A stretch of DNA of 64,000 bases. It comes from Bacteroidales bacterium UBA1184. GTDB lineage: Bacteria > Bacteroidota > Bacteroidia > Bacteroidales > ML635J-15. Location of the stretch: NCBI GenBank assembly GCA_002310235.1, contig DBYO01000024.1:50898-114897 (forward strand), given 5' to 3'. The notes below the pieces were generated by a model. It was not told the DNA's origin. It did not search any database and saw nothing but the letters and a program-made list of their open reading frames with translations. Shown in pieces: positions 26,681-37,651 of the stretch (position 1 is its first letter; each line of letters starts with the position of its first letter). The translations under genes were made by a program, and so were the position numbers.

Positions 26681-29600
26681 TTAATTATAAGTTTTTATAA
26701 ATTGTTTTCTCTGATATACTTCACGGCACATTGCAGGATACTCACTCTTATAACAATTATTACGCAAATATTTACTTTGGAACAAATGCGTTTCTTCATG
26801 TGCACCATTACCATGAATATACTCCTCTATAGACCTGTAAGGGTGCATTTTATCAAACTTTTCTAATCCAGAATCTCTATATGCATCACTATAAACATCA
26901 TTTCTATCGCTATTTCCACTCAAAACATTACTAGGATCAGCCGATATATCTGTAGAACTACCATCTGGATTTATTAATATAGAACTAGAATAATCGTTGT
27001 CTTTTTTATCGCCAAAGTAATATGTCGAGATATAAATATGATTGTTTTCAGCAATTCCAGGTATTCTAGAGTACCCATTAGTTTCACCATCGTTATCTTC
27101 GATAAACATCGGTTTATCTGTAACATGTATATAAAACATTTTCCTTGATCTTAGCATTCTCATAACGCCACGAGTTCCGCATTTTGTTAGAGTTCTTGCA
27201 TTAATATATCGTTCGGTACCACGATCTTTCGCTTCTTGAGAATATTCAAATTTTTTAGTCTTTTTATTGTAAGTCACTCCATCTATCTTCCTTCCATCCG
27301 GGTCTCTAAGCATTATCGGATTTCCAGCGCAATACATATACGGGCTCATGCTCGGATACTTGTCGCTCATCGGGTCCACACTAAGCCACATCATAATATT
27401 GTCGGTGTAGTATCGTGCGCCAAAGTAATTGTAGCCACTTTCGCTATCCTTTTCCTTTGCAGAGAAGGTGTAGGGGGATACATATCTGTCTCTGTGCTTG
27501 TCAACAAGAACTTCTCCGTATGGCATATACTGCAGGTACTGGTAGAACTCGCCATGGTGGTTGGTAAGTGCCGATACGCTGCCCTGGTGGTTGTAGTGGT
27601 AGTAGAACTTTACAGGATCGAAATGAACATAATTGCCGCGGGCATATACAATATCGCCTCTGTAGCCGACAGAATCAAGAGCATGCTGAACCTGCTTTCT
27701 AAGTCCGTAAATGAATTCTCTTTCGGTTCTGTTGTTTATTACTTCTACCCCACTAGCATAATAATCACGTTCGGCAAAAGGAACGATCTCAGTACAAATT
27801 CTCTCTTCACCAACAAAGTAGTGCTTGTAAAGGCTACGATTGTCAATTGTTATTTGCTGTGTAGGATAGAATGTCTTGTCAAGTTCAATATCGCGGTTCA
27901 TTAGCCTTTCGTTTCTATAGGCGTCAGTAACCATTCCCGAGAACTTCCATACACGTTCGCCATCGGCATCATACAGATATGCAGCAACAGCACCTCTACC
28001 GCTTGGACGGGACATTTGACGTCCGTTTTCATCAACCATCCTGTCGCTTATTGCAGCAAGGCGGTTTTCCTCGTTGAAGTAAAGTTCGCGGACTTCTGGT
28101 CGCGGCGCCGCTCCTGGGACTATACATCTTTTTATATTGCCGTTGGCATCCCATAAATATTTATTTGGACCAATTTTTGTCACAGCGTGAGGTTTCTGTG
28201 GATTTTCGTACGCATAGCCGTCCCTACGGTCGAAAACAGACACTTCCCCGTCTATATTATTGTGACCATTAAGAATATAGTCTCTTATATTTCCTGCCGG
28301 AGAATACGACATCTCAAAATGGTAACCAGCATCTATACCATTACTACGACCATCAGATTTCACAAGACGATTGAGATTGTCGTACATGTACTCATAGCTG
28401 TACTGGAAATCGCCATCATTGCTTATGCCTACGATATTATAAACATCGTCATATTGATAGTGTATATCTTGTAAAACACAACCATCGCCGGCAAAACTAC
28501 TCATATGCTCCAACTGCAGACTGAGCTCGTTGTATTCATAGCGATTGTACGCACCGTTACCGTATTTACAATTGATGCGGTGGCCGTACTTGTCGTAACG
28601 AATATCGCCAACTATAATTTCTTCGCGCGAGTTCATATTGGACGAAATCATACTCTCAAGTTTTCCAGCATTATCGTACCTATATCTAACAGTTTCACCA
28701 TCGGGATATGTCATGTCCATAATACGTCCCCAGGTATCATACGTCCACATAGTCTTAAAAAGCATTAATTGTCCGTCTGGCATTGCAAAGGTACGAATAT
28801 CTTTCACAATATCTCCCATTTCGTTGTAAAAATATTCTTGTACGCGCACTCCGTCCTGGCGTTTGGTTACAAGACCAGCGCTCATTCCGTCGTTGATTCC
28901 TCCGTACTCGTAGTAAACGTCCATCTCTGAATTATTGGGGTAATGTATCTCCTTAAGCCTGTCACCCATGTAAACGTAGTTTACTTCTTCACCCCTATTC
29001 TCCAACTTCTGGGTAACCTTACTAATAAGGTTGCCATTACTATAGGTATAGCTTGTGTGTCCTGCATCGGGATGATAGCGAGAAACAAGACGTCCGAGCA
29101 TATCGTAATAATATTTAGTACTATTATCCTCTGGATCAATACTTGCTACCAACTCGCCCATCGGAGAATATATAAACTTAGTGGTTATACCGTCCGACTC
29201 GCTTGCCTGTTTTGTAGTGGTCTGCAATCCGCGGGAATCGGTATAGGACATTAGTTCCCTGCCGAGCGGATCGCGAGTTGTTACAAGCATTGCCAATTGT
29301 CCCAATGCATCCTCCGATACATCATACGATTTTTCAATAAACTTTCCATCTGGAGTTATTGTAGTCAAAACACGATCCATGCAGTCGTAGGTATATTTAG
29401 TAGGATTTTCAAACGAAGTTTGCAGGAATCCATCATCTTCTGTATTAACAGTCACCTCGGCTGGCTGATAGCTTCCTACTACTCGGCCGTAATCGTCGTA
29501 AACATTCTTACCCGAAGCTACAAACTTTTCTACTCTGTCCACCACCGACTTGCGTGCAGTCTGCATAGTTCGTCCAAGACCGTCGCATACCGTCTGCGTT

Positions 29601-32600
29601 ACAAAGGTATTGCCTCTATTAATTGCATCTTTATGTATAACTCTTGCCCAACGTGGAGAACGGTTTCTCAATTCGTCCCAATATTTGAACTTCAGCGAAT
29701 ATTCCTGATCCATTGGACCTGTAATAGTATTTATTTTACCATCGGAATAATAAGTATATACCATTCTTGTTCCGTTAGGAGCTGTAATTACTGTGGGTTT
29801 TCCAAACCTATAATCGTAACCTTCCAAAGTTGTGTTCAACCAGGCCTCTGTCTGATTTTGGTCGTTTATAAAATTCACCCCAATATTCGAAAGGTAAGTA
29901 TGGGTCGCATCGTCGTAAGTATATATATAAAACATACGGTTCGGATATGTAACCCCTATCAGATTTCCATTAGATTCTTCATAAGTGTACATGGTACTTT
30001 CCCATGTGTTTTCTGTAACAAAATTTCTGACCTGGAATATTTTACCGTTTTCGGTGTACTCGCGCTCAAACTTTCTTAAAAGCTGATTATCAGCCGACTT
30101 GACAGTCATTTCTGACATCATATCCAACAAGTTCTTGGTTCTATTAGGAACATAGGTCATTTCAGCCTTTACATATTCATCGGGTCGGTAATTATTGGTG
30201 TAACTTGTAATATTTCCGTATTTACCATACTTATAGTGCTTTACCGAAACCAATTCATTCGAACCATAAACGATAGTCTGTTCCGACTCCAAGCGAGGAT
30301 ATACCTCCTGCTCACTACCACATTCATAGTCAGCCACTACTTCTCCTGTATTCAAGTCGTTGAGGGTCCAGTTATAGTCGGTACTTGTCTGCAAAACATC
30401 TCTAGCATCAAGAACTTCATCCCTGTATTTCAGTCCGTGACGCAATCCGTTTTCGGTAATGTAATATTCCTTTTGCTTTCTTAGCTCTTCAGAATTATCA
30501 TGATTAACAATTCTAGTTGTCACTTCGGCAAATCCGTAGCTTTCGCGCTCAATGCGGTGATACTTCATGCCTGAATATTCAAATTGGTAATGTAAGTAGT
30601 CGCTACCATCTTCGAAATCTCCATCGTTATCGAGTACCGTCAATTCCGACATCAACCATTTGCTGTGAGGATTATCTGCATTAGGATACAATAGAGAATA
30701 CGAGATTTCGTATTCGCCAAAAGCGGGAGTTGTAACCTTCTTAAGGATATCGCGCCTCATCGGCTTTCCGTACTTTACAGAAGCACTCCTATTAACAAAA
30801 TTCAATATATCAACAGCGCCGTCACCGTTTATATCCATCACTCTTGTCTTCTCTTTGCTAATGGTATATAGGAAGTCTGCGTATAAGCTTGCCGTTACTT
30901 TTAGGTTCTCTACAGGGAAGCCAACACTTCCTGAACCATTTACAGAAATATTATGTGTGTGGTTATTAGACAAATCACTGTCAAAATTATTAACAGATAT
31001 TGGCATTGCATAAAATCCTCTTCCATTGTTATAATAAACATTTATTCCACTACCGTTTTTCTCAACAATGTCAACTAAACCATCCGAATTAATATCCATC
31101 ATTGTGGCATTGTCAAAACTCTTATTACTATTCACATTTATGCCACCAGAAAACGAGAAATTGCTCGTATTATAACTCATTGGTAATGGTAAGAACTGCC
31201 ACAAATTATTTAAAAGATCTAATAAGCTCGAATTGCTTTTATTAGAAGAAACATGACCTGGTGTAATAGATATAGGATATCGTTTAGAGAACTTGTATCC
31301 CATATTGTACTCCACATAATATCTGTCTTCATCATCATTGAAAGTTACAATATCGGGCAGACCATCGGAATTGACATCTATATATGAATCTAGTACATTG
31401 TTTTCAGAAGCACTTGTATTTAGACCCATTGACGGAATATTCATTTCCGTAGATTCTGGACTTGTTCCCTTTCCCTTGATAATATTTGGTTTAAAAGAAA
31501 TAGACCCTCCGTTTGATTTGCCTTTGCTGTAACTTGTATATACATCCTCGTGCTCATCGGCAAACCTTAAAATATTGTTAGACATGTCGCCATTGGGCAA
31601 GGTATATTGTATTTGTCTTATTCCAACAATATCGGGATAACCGTCGCCATTCATATCCATCATATCGCTAAAGCCTTTTGTCCAAGTATTAGTGTGGTTG
31701 TACCCTATCTGATTACTACTTATAACAGCGAGAGAGGCTGAGAACGAAAGATTCTGTGTTTTTGACACTTTGTTTACTACAGGGAAGTGTCTAGAACCTA
31801 ATGGATCATCAAAATTAGGCAATGCATCGCCATGCTCGGCAAAACCATCAGAGTCTTGCTGCATATTTTCAAATTCATGCCTTGCATAATCCAAACCTAT
31901 ACCGCTACCAATAGAGCCATATACAGGATCAGGTTGCTGATTGGGAGCTGCGTTATGATTAGGCTTAACAAAAGCACTTCTAAACGGATCCATCCACCTT
32001 TCATTGCTCAAGTCGGTCAACATTGGCACAAACATGTGCATAAGTGGATACTCCGACAGGGGACCATTGTTTACATAGTCTTCCAAATTCTGAGCATAAT
32101 CGTCATTTTGATGATTAGAATTAGACTGACGTACTAGTCTGGTAAGACTAGGATCTCCTGTTATATTATTTAATTCATCCTCAGTAGCATAAATTTTGTC
32201 GAAGTTGAATAAATGGAATGGTATTGCTTCGTAAGGATATATCTCAGCTACTCCGTCAGGAGTAATTCCTTCTTGAACATCAACTGGAGTCTTTACTATC
32301 AAAGTGTCCAAATAAGAGAACTGGCCCCATCCGCGATACATATTTCCACCCATATATATCTTTTTAGCAGGATGTTTTGCATAAAGACCAGCAAAGTAAC
32401 TTAATGGTACATTACTGCTAGCATTGCGGACTGCAACTTTGCTATTTGCATAATAATCATACTCTTCGTCATCTTCGGCAAACTCACTATTAATATTTTT
32501 AATTGTGTAATCGAAATATACATTATAAAAATCTCTTCCTCTAGGCAAAGTGAAAGACAACTCTTCTTGCCCATTTAGAAGCAACCTTTTGACTTTATTC

Positions 32601-35600
32601 TGGTTCAAAGTCTTTACTGTTAAATATATTTCCGCATCTTGATTGTTGCTGCGAAGATGGTTCACCAATTCAGAATTGGGAGTCACAATATAGCGTCCAG
32701 GCCTCAAATTATATGGTCGCGACATACATAATTGATTGGAGTATATGCTCATATTGAGTGAGGGATGATATGTTTCCCTATCCTGAACATTCTCACCGAC
32801 ATATTTAACGCTACTAGAAAACGAAATGTCGCTCCAATCGACATTACTGTTCGACCGCAATTCGAAAAGCAATTGGTCTTGTTCAGCGACAGGAAGAGAT
32901 GCATTAATTATTTCAACAGATGGTATATCCTGCACGTTATCGTTGCTAAGGAAGATCTCACTATATTCTTCTAGAACCACGCGAGTGTAAGTATCATCAT
33001 CGTTGTGTTTATTATGAACTACAAAAAATTCCAAGGTATCGCTCTTGGGTCTCGTAGCATGAAGGGATACCGAGAAATTCACTTCACCGTCAAAAGTTGA
33101 ATAAAATGCGCTTCCATCCTGTACTACCGCATCAGCATTGTACTCATAATGCAACAATGGCTTATCATCGGCATCAGTGCTATTTGCACCAATCTGTCCA
33201 ACATAATTTACTATTTGTTGTGGGGTATGCTCATCTATAAGCGGATATCGAGGGATTATCTCAATACTAAATGCATTAAAGATATCAATAGTCTCTTCAC
33301 TATTAGAATGAACATGAAATAATATGTGTCCATCTTTGGGAATAAATACATTATATTCATGTATTCCACAATCCTTATAAAATCTAGCATCCTGAAATGG
33401 GTATTCTTCACTATAAAACAGAAGGCTATCGGCTTTATATACATTATATCCCATGACACATGATCCTCTAGTTCCATATTCATCGTGAGTATAGTCTGCA
33501 ACTTTAAAATATATATGGAAAGGATGTCCCATTGGTAACGGATTTCTCCACAATACCACAGCATCACGCTTAGCTTCTTTTTTGTCAGGTTCCATACTCA
33601 TATCAACATTGCCATCATACTCAAACTTATAGCATTGGTCGTAACGAGATCTTTGTTCAGGATCATTCTCCCAATCTGTAAATTGTGGGATTCCTTCATT
33701 ATCGGGGAAATTGATATATACAGTATTGCCAGAAACAAAATCTACAAATCCATCCCCATTTACATCCAAGAAATAATCCGAATTTATTGTCTTTGTCATA
33801 GAATAGTTGCCACCTATCTGACCTTTGACAAACTGATTGAAAAACAACTCGATACCTACGCTATTTGTTTTACTTGCCGATTTACCAAGTCTAGGTATGG
33901 TAAGCGAATGTGGTCTATCTACAAACGACACATAATTACCATCGCTTATATAACCTTTGTAAAATTTAATAATATCTCCATTTTTTTCTACGCGGTCAAC
34001 AACGCCATCGCCATTAAGGTCGATAATCTGAGTTTTCTGGTTGTTGATATCGTAAGAATAATGATAATTGACACCTATTGAGTTATTTTTGAGCATTGGC
34101 ATAGCATCAACAAAACCAACGCTAGCGCTTCCTCCCACATTAATGGCATAACTCGTATTCTTGCTAAGGTTAGACAATTCTTCTGTCTCTTCAACTTGAC
34201 TACCATACACAACGGCCGGTTCTCCTACAGACATAGACAATGGTGTTCCTTCTTCAAAAGAAATCTCGTCATCCGAGAAATAATCGAAAGTATGTACATA
34301 AAAGCCTTGTCTCTGAATATCATCAAAATTTTGGTTTTCCATACCAGGATCGGTAATTTCAGCTATTGCCACAAGTCTCCTTTTCGGCAAATTGCCATGA
34401 TTCTCATTAAGAGAACCAGCCACTTCATACTTGAACCTATAACATTTTACAAAATTGTTATCATAGGTAACCGTTATTTTCGAAAGCATTCTCATATCCG
34501 AAGTAAAGAATCCGTAGTTCGCCAATAATGAAGGGGTAACAGGTGTTTCATCATATTCAAATATCACATGGTATTTACCTGCCTCCAATTGCTGGTCTTC
34601 ATATTCCCTTGATGTATATATTATTTCCGAAACTCGCATTTGCTTAGCCAATGGACGCAGTCCTAGCATAGACTCATCTTCAGTTTCTGTTTCTATATCA
34701 TAAACATATTCTACAGTGTTTCCATACAGGTCTTTCATTTTAGCCAATCCCCATACTGCGATGTTGTCATCAGGGTCATCGCCAGCCAACGAGAATCTTA
34801 ATGCGGTATTTTCTTCCTGTACTTTGTCACCATAAATGTAATTAACACCATTGCGGTCTGTTACTTCCCACCAATAGTTTTTCGGAGAGTCTCCGTGTCG
34901 CTTTATTTTATCAAACTTACCCTCGTTCAGATATGCATATGTCTTTTCTGCACCTCTCTCTCCTCCTCTTTCGACATACAAAGGTTTGTGGCGTGTAATT
35001 ATTGTAGTATTAGGATCTTCCTCCGACTCTACTATAGCCTCACCGTTCACAAGGTACGATTCTGACTCTACATCGGCCGAATATAGAGGCACACCCCAGC
35101 GGGTATCAACCGTTATGCTCGGGATGCTGAGGCTCCAGCCGGGACCCATAAATCCGTCCTTAACGTCGCTGCTGTACGAAATGGAAATCTGCGGCGCCAT
35201 ACCGTTTCTTCCTGCCGGTATCTGTATGGGGTAGTTCATAGAACAATTTCCACTATTGTTGGCTGTAGGAGCCTGCATTATGGTCATTCCCTCCAGTGGA
35301 TTTGCATACTCTATGCCTCGTATGCTTGTGTTAGCATAACCGCTTGCATCGGGAATTTCGGGCTGAGTAAGAATTCCATTTATAAAATCGGTAAAATGAT
35401 CGGTACTGGTCACCACAAGCTGGTGCTTGTGATCGATGCTGTCGATAGGCATGCATACCCACTGCGACTGATCTTCATCGTAGAAGAACGTCCTTATATC
35501 GTCGGGACGATAACCTGCAGGAATGAGCGAGGTGTCGTATCCTATGCTCAACTGCAACGGCTTGTTGAACTTTCCGTGAGGAAGACAACGGTAACCTCCG

Positions 35601-35992
35601 TAAGTTGAGGTTACGTTTACCAGACCGTAATCGAGTTCGGGCAACTCATTGCCGCGCAAACCACGAACGGTTAAGTCCTTTTCGGAACTTACTGCTCCCA
35701 TAGGAATCTCCAGAACAATGCTTCCTGCCGAAATCTTACATGCTTCCAAACTTGATATTTTCCTCTCTATAAACAGAATTGCATCTGACGATTCTGCGTC
35801 AAATGCATCTGTATTTCCATAATTCTCACTTGATTTGTCATCGGCACTTTCCATACCAGATGGATCTGCCATAGACTTACTCAAAAAATCATACTGCAAT
35901 TCTGCAGATTTGCTCGATATTCTGTGCAACGAAATACCAAGCGATAAAACAATGATACCTACTATAATAGGTATAATGACCTTATTATTCAT
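26681..35992 (-). CDS. Giant SpvB/FG-GAP/RHS polymorphic toxin with HExxH C-terminal domain
   Basis: 3103 residues. The N-terminal hydrophobic segment (residues 5-25) may be a signal anchor or uncleaved signal peptide. A ZU5-like domain follows (about 75-205), then a SpvB/TcdB N-terminal-type domain (YPIQIPAGRNGMAPQISISY; GPGWSLSIPSI). At least six D-x-N-x-D-G-x-x-D calcium-type FG-GAP motifs follow (for example DLNGDGVVDRVE, DVNGDGFVDFVS, DINGDGAVDILN). RHS/YD repeats fill about 2050-2780. The RHS core (GSVSALTNHHGEFYQYLQYM; KEKDSESGYNYFGARYY) ends at DPDGR near residue 2901. The last 202 residues are a distinct tail with HEETH at 3065-3069 (codons 26786-26800) and glutamates 15 and 22 residues downstream, as in a gluzincin. 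Polymorphic toxins release such tails after self-cleavage at the core. Metallopeptidase activity is predicted, not shown. Confidence 0.88.
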   Translation of the reverse strand: MNNKVIIPIIVGIIVLSLGISLHRISSKSAELQYDFLSKSMADPSGMESADDKSSENYGNTDAFDAESSDAILFIERKISSLEACKISAGSIVLEIPMGAVSSEKDLTVRGLRGNELPELDYGLVNVTSTYGGYRCLPHGKFNKPLQLSIGYDTSLIPAGYRPDDIRTFFYDEDQSQWVCMPIDSIDHKHQLVVTSTDHFTDFINGILTQPEIPDASGYANTSIRGIEYANPLEGMTIMQAPTANNSGNCSMNYPIQIPAGRNGMAPQISISYSSDVKDGFMGPGWSLSIPSITVDTRWGVPLYSADVESESYLVNGEAIVESEEDPNTTIITRHKPLYVERGGERGAEKTYAYLNEGKFDKIKRHGDSPKNYWWEVTDRNGVNYIYGDKVQEENTALRFSLAGDDPDDNIAVWGLAKMKDLYGNTVEYVYDIETETEDESMLGLRPLAKQMRVSEIIYTSREYEDQQLEAGKYHVIFEYDETPVTPSLLANYGFFTSDMRMLSKITVTYDNNFVKCYRFKYEVAGSLNENHGNLPKRRLVAIAEITDPGMENQNFDDIQRQGFYVHTFDYFSDDEISFEEGTPLSMSVGEPAVVYGSQVEETEELSNLSKNTSYAINVGGSASVGFVDAMPMLKNNSIGVNYHYSYDINNQKTQIIDLNGDGVVDRVEKNGDIIKFYKGYISDGNYVSFVDRPHSLTIPRLGKSASKTNSVGIELFFNQFVKGQIGGNYSMTKTINSDYFLDVNGDGFVDFVSGNTVYINFPDNEGIPQFTDWENDPEQRSRYDQCYKFEYDGNVDMSMEPDKKEAKRDAVVLWRNPLPMGHPFHIYFKVADYTHDEYGTRGSCVMGYNVYKADSLLFYSEEYPFQDARFYKDCGIHEYNVFIPKDGHILFHVHSNSEETIDIFNAFSIEIIPRYPLIDEHTPQQIVNYVGQIGANSTDADDKPLLHYEYNADAVVQDGSAFYSTFDGEVNFSVSLHATRPKSDTLEFFVVHNKHNDDDTYTRVVLEEYSEIFLSNDNVQDIPSVEIINASLPVAEQDQLLFELRSNSNVDWSDISFSSSVKYVGENVQDRETYHPSLNMSIYSNQLCMSRPYNLRPGRYIVTPNSELVNHLRSNNQDAEIYLTVKTLNQNKVKRLLLNGQEELSFTLPRGRDFYNVYFDYTIKNINSEFAEDDEEYDYYANSKVAVRNASSNVPLSYFAGLYAKHPAKKIYMGGNMYRGWGQFSYLDTLIVKTPVDVQEGITPDGVAEIYPYEAIPFHLFNFDKIYATEDELNNITGDPSLTRLVRQSNSNHQNDDYAQNLEDYVNNGPLSEYPLMHMFVPMLTDLSNERWMDPFRSAFVKPNHNAAPNQQPDPVYGSIGSGIGLDYARHEFENMQQDSDGFAEHGDALPNFDDPLGSRHFPVVNKVSKTQNLSFSASLAVISSNQIGYNHTNTWTKGFSDMMDMNGDGYPDIVGIRQIQYTLPNGDMSNNILRFADEHEDVYTSYSKGKSNGGSISFKPNIIKGKGTSPESTEMNIPSMGLNTSASENNVLDSYIDVNSDGLPDIVTFNDDEDRYYVEYNMGYKFSKRYPISITPGHVSSNKSNSSLLDLLNNLWQFLPLPMSYNTSNFSFSGGINVNSNKSFDNATMMDINSDGLVDIVEKNGSGINVYYNNGRGFYAMPISVNNFDSDLSNNHTHNISVNGSGSVGFPVENLKVTASLYADFLYTISKEKTRVMDINGDGAVDILNFVNRSASVKYGKPMRRDILKKVTTPAFGEYEISYSLLYPNADNPHSKWLMSELTVLDNDGDFEDGSDYLHYQFEYSGMKYHRIERESYGFAEVTTRIVNHDNSEELRKQKEYYITENGLRHGLKYRDEVLDARDVLQTSTDYNWTLNDLNTGEVVADYECGSEQEVYPRLESEQTIVYGSNELVSVKHYKYGKYGNITSYTNNYRPDEYVKAEMTYVPNRTKNLLDMMSEMTVKSADNQLLRKFEREYTENGKIFQVRNFVTENTWESTMYTYEESNGNLIGVTYPNRMFYIYTYDDATHTYLSNIGVNFINDQNQTEAWLNTTLEGYDYRFGKPTVITAPNGTRMVYTYYSDGKINTITGPMDQEYSLKFKYWDELRNRSPRWARVIHKDAINRGNTFVTQTVCDGLGRTMQTARKSVVDRVEKFVASGKNVYDDYGRVVGSYQPAEVTVNTEDDGFLQTSFENPTKYTYDCMDRVLTTITPDGKFIEKSYDVSEDALGQLAMLVTTRDPLGRELMSYTDSRGLQTTTKQASESDGITTKFIYSPMGELVASIDPEDNSTKYYYDMLGRLVSRYHPDAGHTSYTYSNGNLISKVTQKLENRGEEVNYVYMGDRLKEIHYPNNSEMDVYYEYGGINDGMSAGLVTKRQDGVRVQEYFYNEMGDIVKDIRTFAMPDGQLMLFKTMWTYDTWGRIMDMTYPDGETVRYRYDNAGKLESMISSNMNSREEIIVGDIRYDKYGHRINCKYGNGAYNRYEYNELSLQLEHMSSFAGDGCVLQDIHYQYDDVYNIVGISNDGDFQYSYEYMYDNLNRLVKSDGRSNGIDAGYHFEMSYSPAGNIRDYILNGHNNIDGEVSVFDRRDGYAYENPQKPHAVTKIGPNKYLWDANGNIKRCIVPGAAPRPEVRELYFNEENRLAAISDRMVDENGRQMSRPSGRGAVAAYLYDADGERVWKFSGMVTDAYRNERLMNRDIELDKTFYPTQQITIDNRSLYKHYFVGEERICTEIVPFAERDYYASGVEVINNRTEREFIYGLRKQVQHALDSVGYRGDIVYARGNYVHFDPVKFYYHYNHQGSVSALTNHHGEFYQYLQYMPYGEVLVDKHRDRYVSPYTFSAKEKDSESGYNYFGARYYTDNIMMWLSVDPMSDKYPSMSPYMYCAGNPIMLRDPDGRKIDGVTYNKKTKKFEYSQEAKDRGTERYINARTLTKCGTRGVMRMLRSRKMFYIHVTDKPMFIEDNDGETNGYSRIPGIAENNHIYISTYYFGDKKDNDYSSSILINPDGSSTDISADPSNVLSGNSDRNDVYSDAYRDSGLEKFDKMHPYRSIEEYIHGNGAHEETHLFQSKYLRNNCYKSEYPAMCREVYQRKQFIKTYN

Positions 35993-36009
35993 AACTTTAT
36001 TTTATTTTT

Positions 36010-37617
36010 TTAATATACAACTATTGTCTTCGAAAGTTTGTCGGCTGCCGTACTTACTTCTATCAAGTATGTACCAGACATTTCAATATGCTTCTTTACC
36101 TCATAATGCTTCAATCCATCAATCTTGCTGTTCCAGATAAGCTTACCGTCAACACCAACTATTCTAATGTTGAATTTCTGTGCATCGGCGAGGTCAACGG
36201 TAACAACAAAATCACCATAGCATGGATTCGGGAAAACATCAACTCCCATTATCCTTGTATCAATGCTTCCGTCCAATCTTGAATCGGAATTGTTATGTCC
36301 ACCATTTCCAGTATTGTCATTTCTACCAAAATCGCTATTGGTATAACCGTCTGCAGCTTCTGCAATTTCTTGCTCTATCTGCTCTTCCAGAACTTTGTCA
36401 ACGAATACCGTACCGAAACTGAATCTGTCGAACCCACTACCGTCGGTATCCCATTTTATATTATTATAGTAATAATAGCCATCTGCATCTGCCGAATCGG
36501 GAGCAAAAGTCTCCATTTCACCTGGCATATATGTAAGACTGTCGGTGCGAACTATGAAAAGATTCGGAGCAAGAGTATCGGAAAGATTTTCGTATTTCAA
36601 CTTCAGGTTTACTGGCATCATATGGAAATCTTGTCCAATGGTGGCGATTTTCCACTCTTTAAGCGACCTTACATAAAATTCTGCATTACGTCCAGAATAT
36701 ATGGTGTCGGCTGTTGAACTTAACGATTCTCCATTGCTGGTTACTACAAGGTAATTGCCATCTTTAAGGACAACCTCGTTTTTCCTGTTGCTTTCGCGCA
36801 GGTTACCTACATATATTGCGAGCTCAGAAGATGCACAATTGGCACCGCACTGTTTCTGGTGTACTCCATAACCATCGTCGCGGCATAGCACTGCCATTTC
36901 GTAGGGATACTCCGAATTTTCTTCGTAACGCCATATAGTGTCGTTTGCAGAATTTATAAGATCAAGGCCCTGCACTGTTATGCTGTGCTTCATCACAAGG
37001 TAACTATAAACCTTGCAAATATCAAGAGCATCAATTTGCTTGTCAAAAAACATGAACTCGGAAATCTTTCCGCAAAACTGTGTACTGTCGTCTCCAAACA
37101 ATTTAACATGCGAATCGTCGCTTATTTCAAGCCCAGCCCACTTGTCCATGTATAAATTTATCACCGCCGACGCAATAGTCGTGTCGGCAAATGTTATCAG
37201 ACGACCACTGCGCTTACGCAATGTCTGAGTTGTAAAATGTATGTTCTCAATCGAATCCGGCACAATAGCCCATAATGTGGAAGGCGATTTGCTACCGGTT
37301 GGTTCGTAAACAACAAACACATTAATGTCCGAATTACGTTTCATCTTGTATGGTACAAGCAAACCCTTTTCGCCATTCTTATACGAAATGCACGGGTTGT
37401 AATTCATAAAACCGTCGGCCTTAGATTCAAAAATAACCTTATCACCTTTTTCGCTCTTCGACAACAGTTTTACAATACTGTCGTTGTCCGAAACCGCTTG
37501 AACCCAGACACTGGGAGTTAACAAGCCTTTCTGTGCATAAATAGATGCACTCGATAACAGCATAATTGCTGTAAACACGCAATAATAAAAACGCAATGTT
37601 TTTCTGTATGCCCTCAT
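36010..37617 (-). CDS. T9SS-sorted exported protein, LamG-like, upstream partner of the RHS toxin
   Basis: 535 residues. The signal peptide ends at ASIYAQ. The middle has a concanavalin/LamG-like pattern (KWAGLEISDD, GKISEFMFFDKQIDALDICK, YSYLVMKHSITVQGLDL). The C-terminus is a type A T9SS sorting domain (DVFPNPCYGDFVVTVDL ... GTYLIEVSTAADKLSKTIVV). It should be exported through the outer membrane. It lies 17 nt upstream of the RHS gene and has the only promoter-like element of the operon. A role in surface attachment or delivery of the RHS protein is inferred from position. Confidence 0.8.
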   Translation of the reverse strand: MRAYRKTLRFYYCVFTAIMLLSSASIYAQKGLLTPSVWVQAVSDNDSIVKLLSKSEKGDKVIFESKADGFMNYNPCISYKNGEKGLLVPYKMKRNSDINVFVVYEPTGSKSPSTLWAIVPDSIENIHFTTQTLRKRSGRLITFADTTIASAVINLYMDKWAGLEISDDSHVKLFGDDSTQFCGKISEFMFFDKQIDALDICKVYSYLVMKHSITVQGLDLINSANDTIWRYEENSEYPYEMAVLCRDDGYGVHQKQCGANCASSELAIYVGNLRESNRKNEVVLKDGNYLVVTSNGESLSSTADTIYSGRNAEFYVRSLKEWKIATIGQDFHMMPVNLKLKYENLSDTLAPNLFIVRTDSLTYMPGEMETFAPDSADADGYYYYNNIKWDTDGSGFDRFSFGTVFVDKVLEEQIEQEIAEAADGYTNSDFGRNDNTGNGGHNNSDSRLDGSIDTRIMGVDVFPNPCYGDFVVTVDLADAQKFNIRIVGVDGKLIWNSKIDGLKHYEVKKHIEMSGTYLIEVSTAADKLSKTIVVY

Positions 37618-37643
37618 AAATTTATCGTTTTAATGTTCGTGTG

Positions 37644-37651
37644 CAAAAATA
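37644..37651 (-). promoter_or_regulatory. -7 promoter element of the T9SS-RHS-lipoprotein operon
   Basis: CAAAAATA on the plus strand reads TATTTTTG on the minus strand, 26 nt before the start codon of the first gene. Confidence 0.6.

Noticed and set aside
26681..35992. Tc-toxin (TcB/TcC) complex member
   Set aside because: SpvB and RHS parts resemble TcB/TcC, but no TcA-type gene is present and the tail differs, so a polymorphic toxin is the simpler reading.
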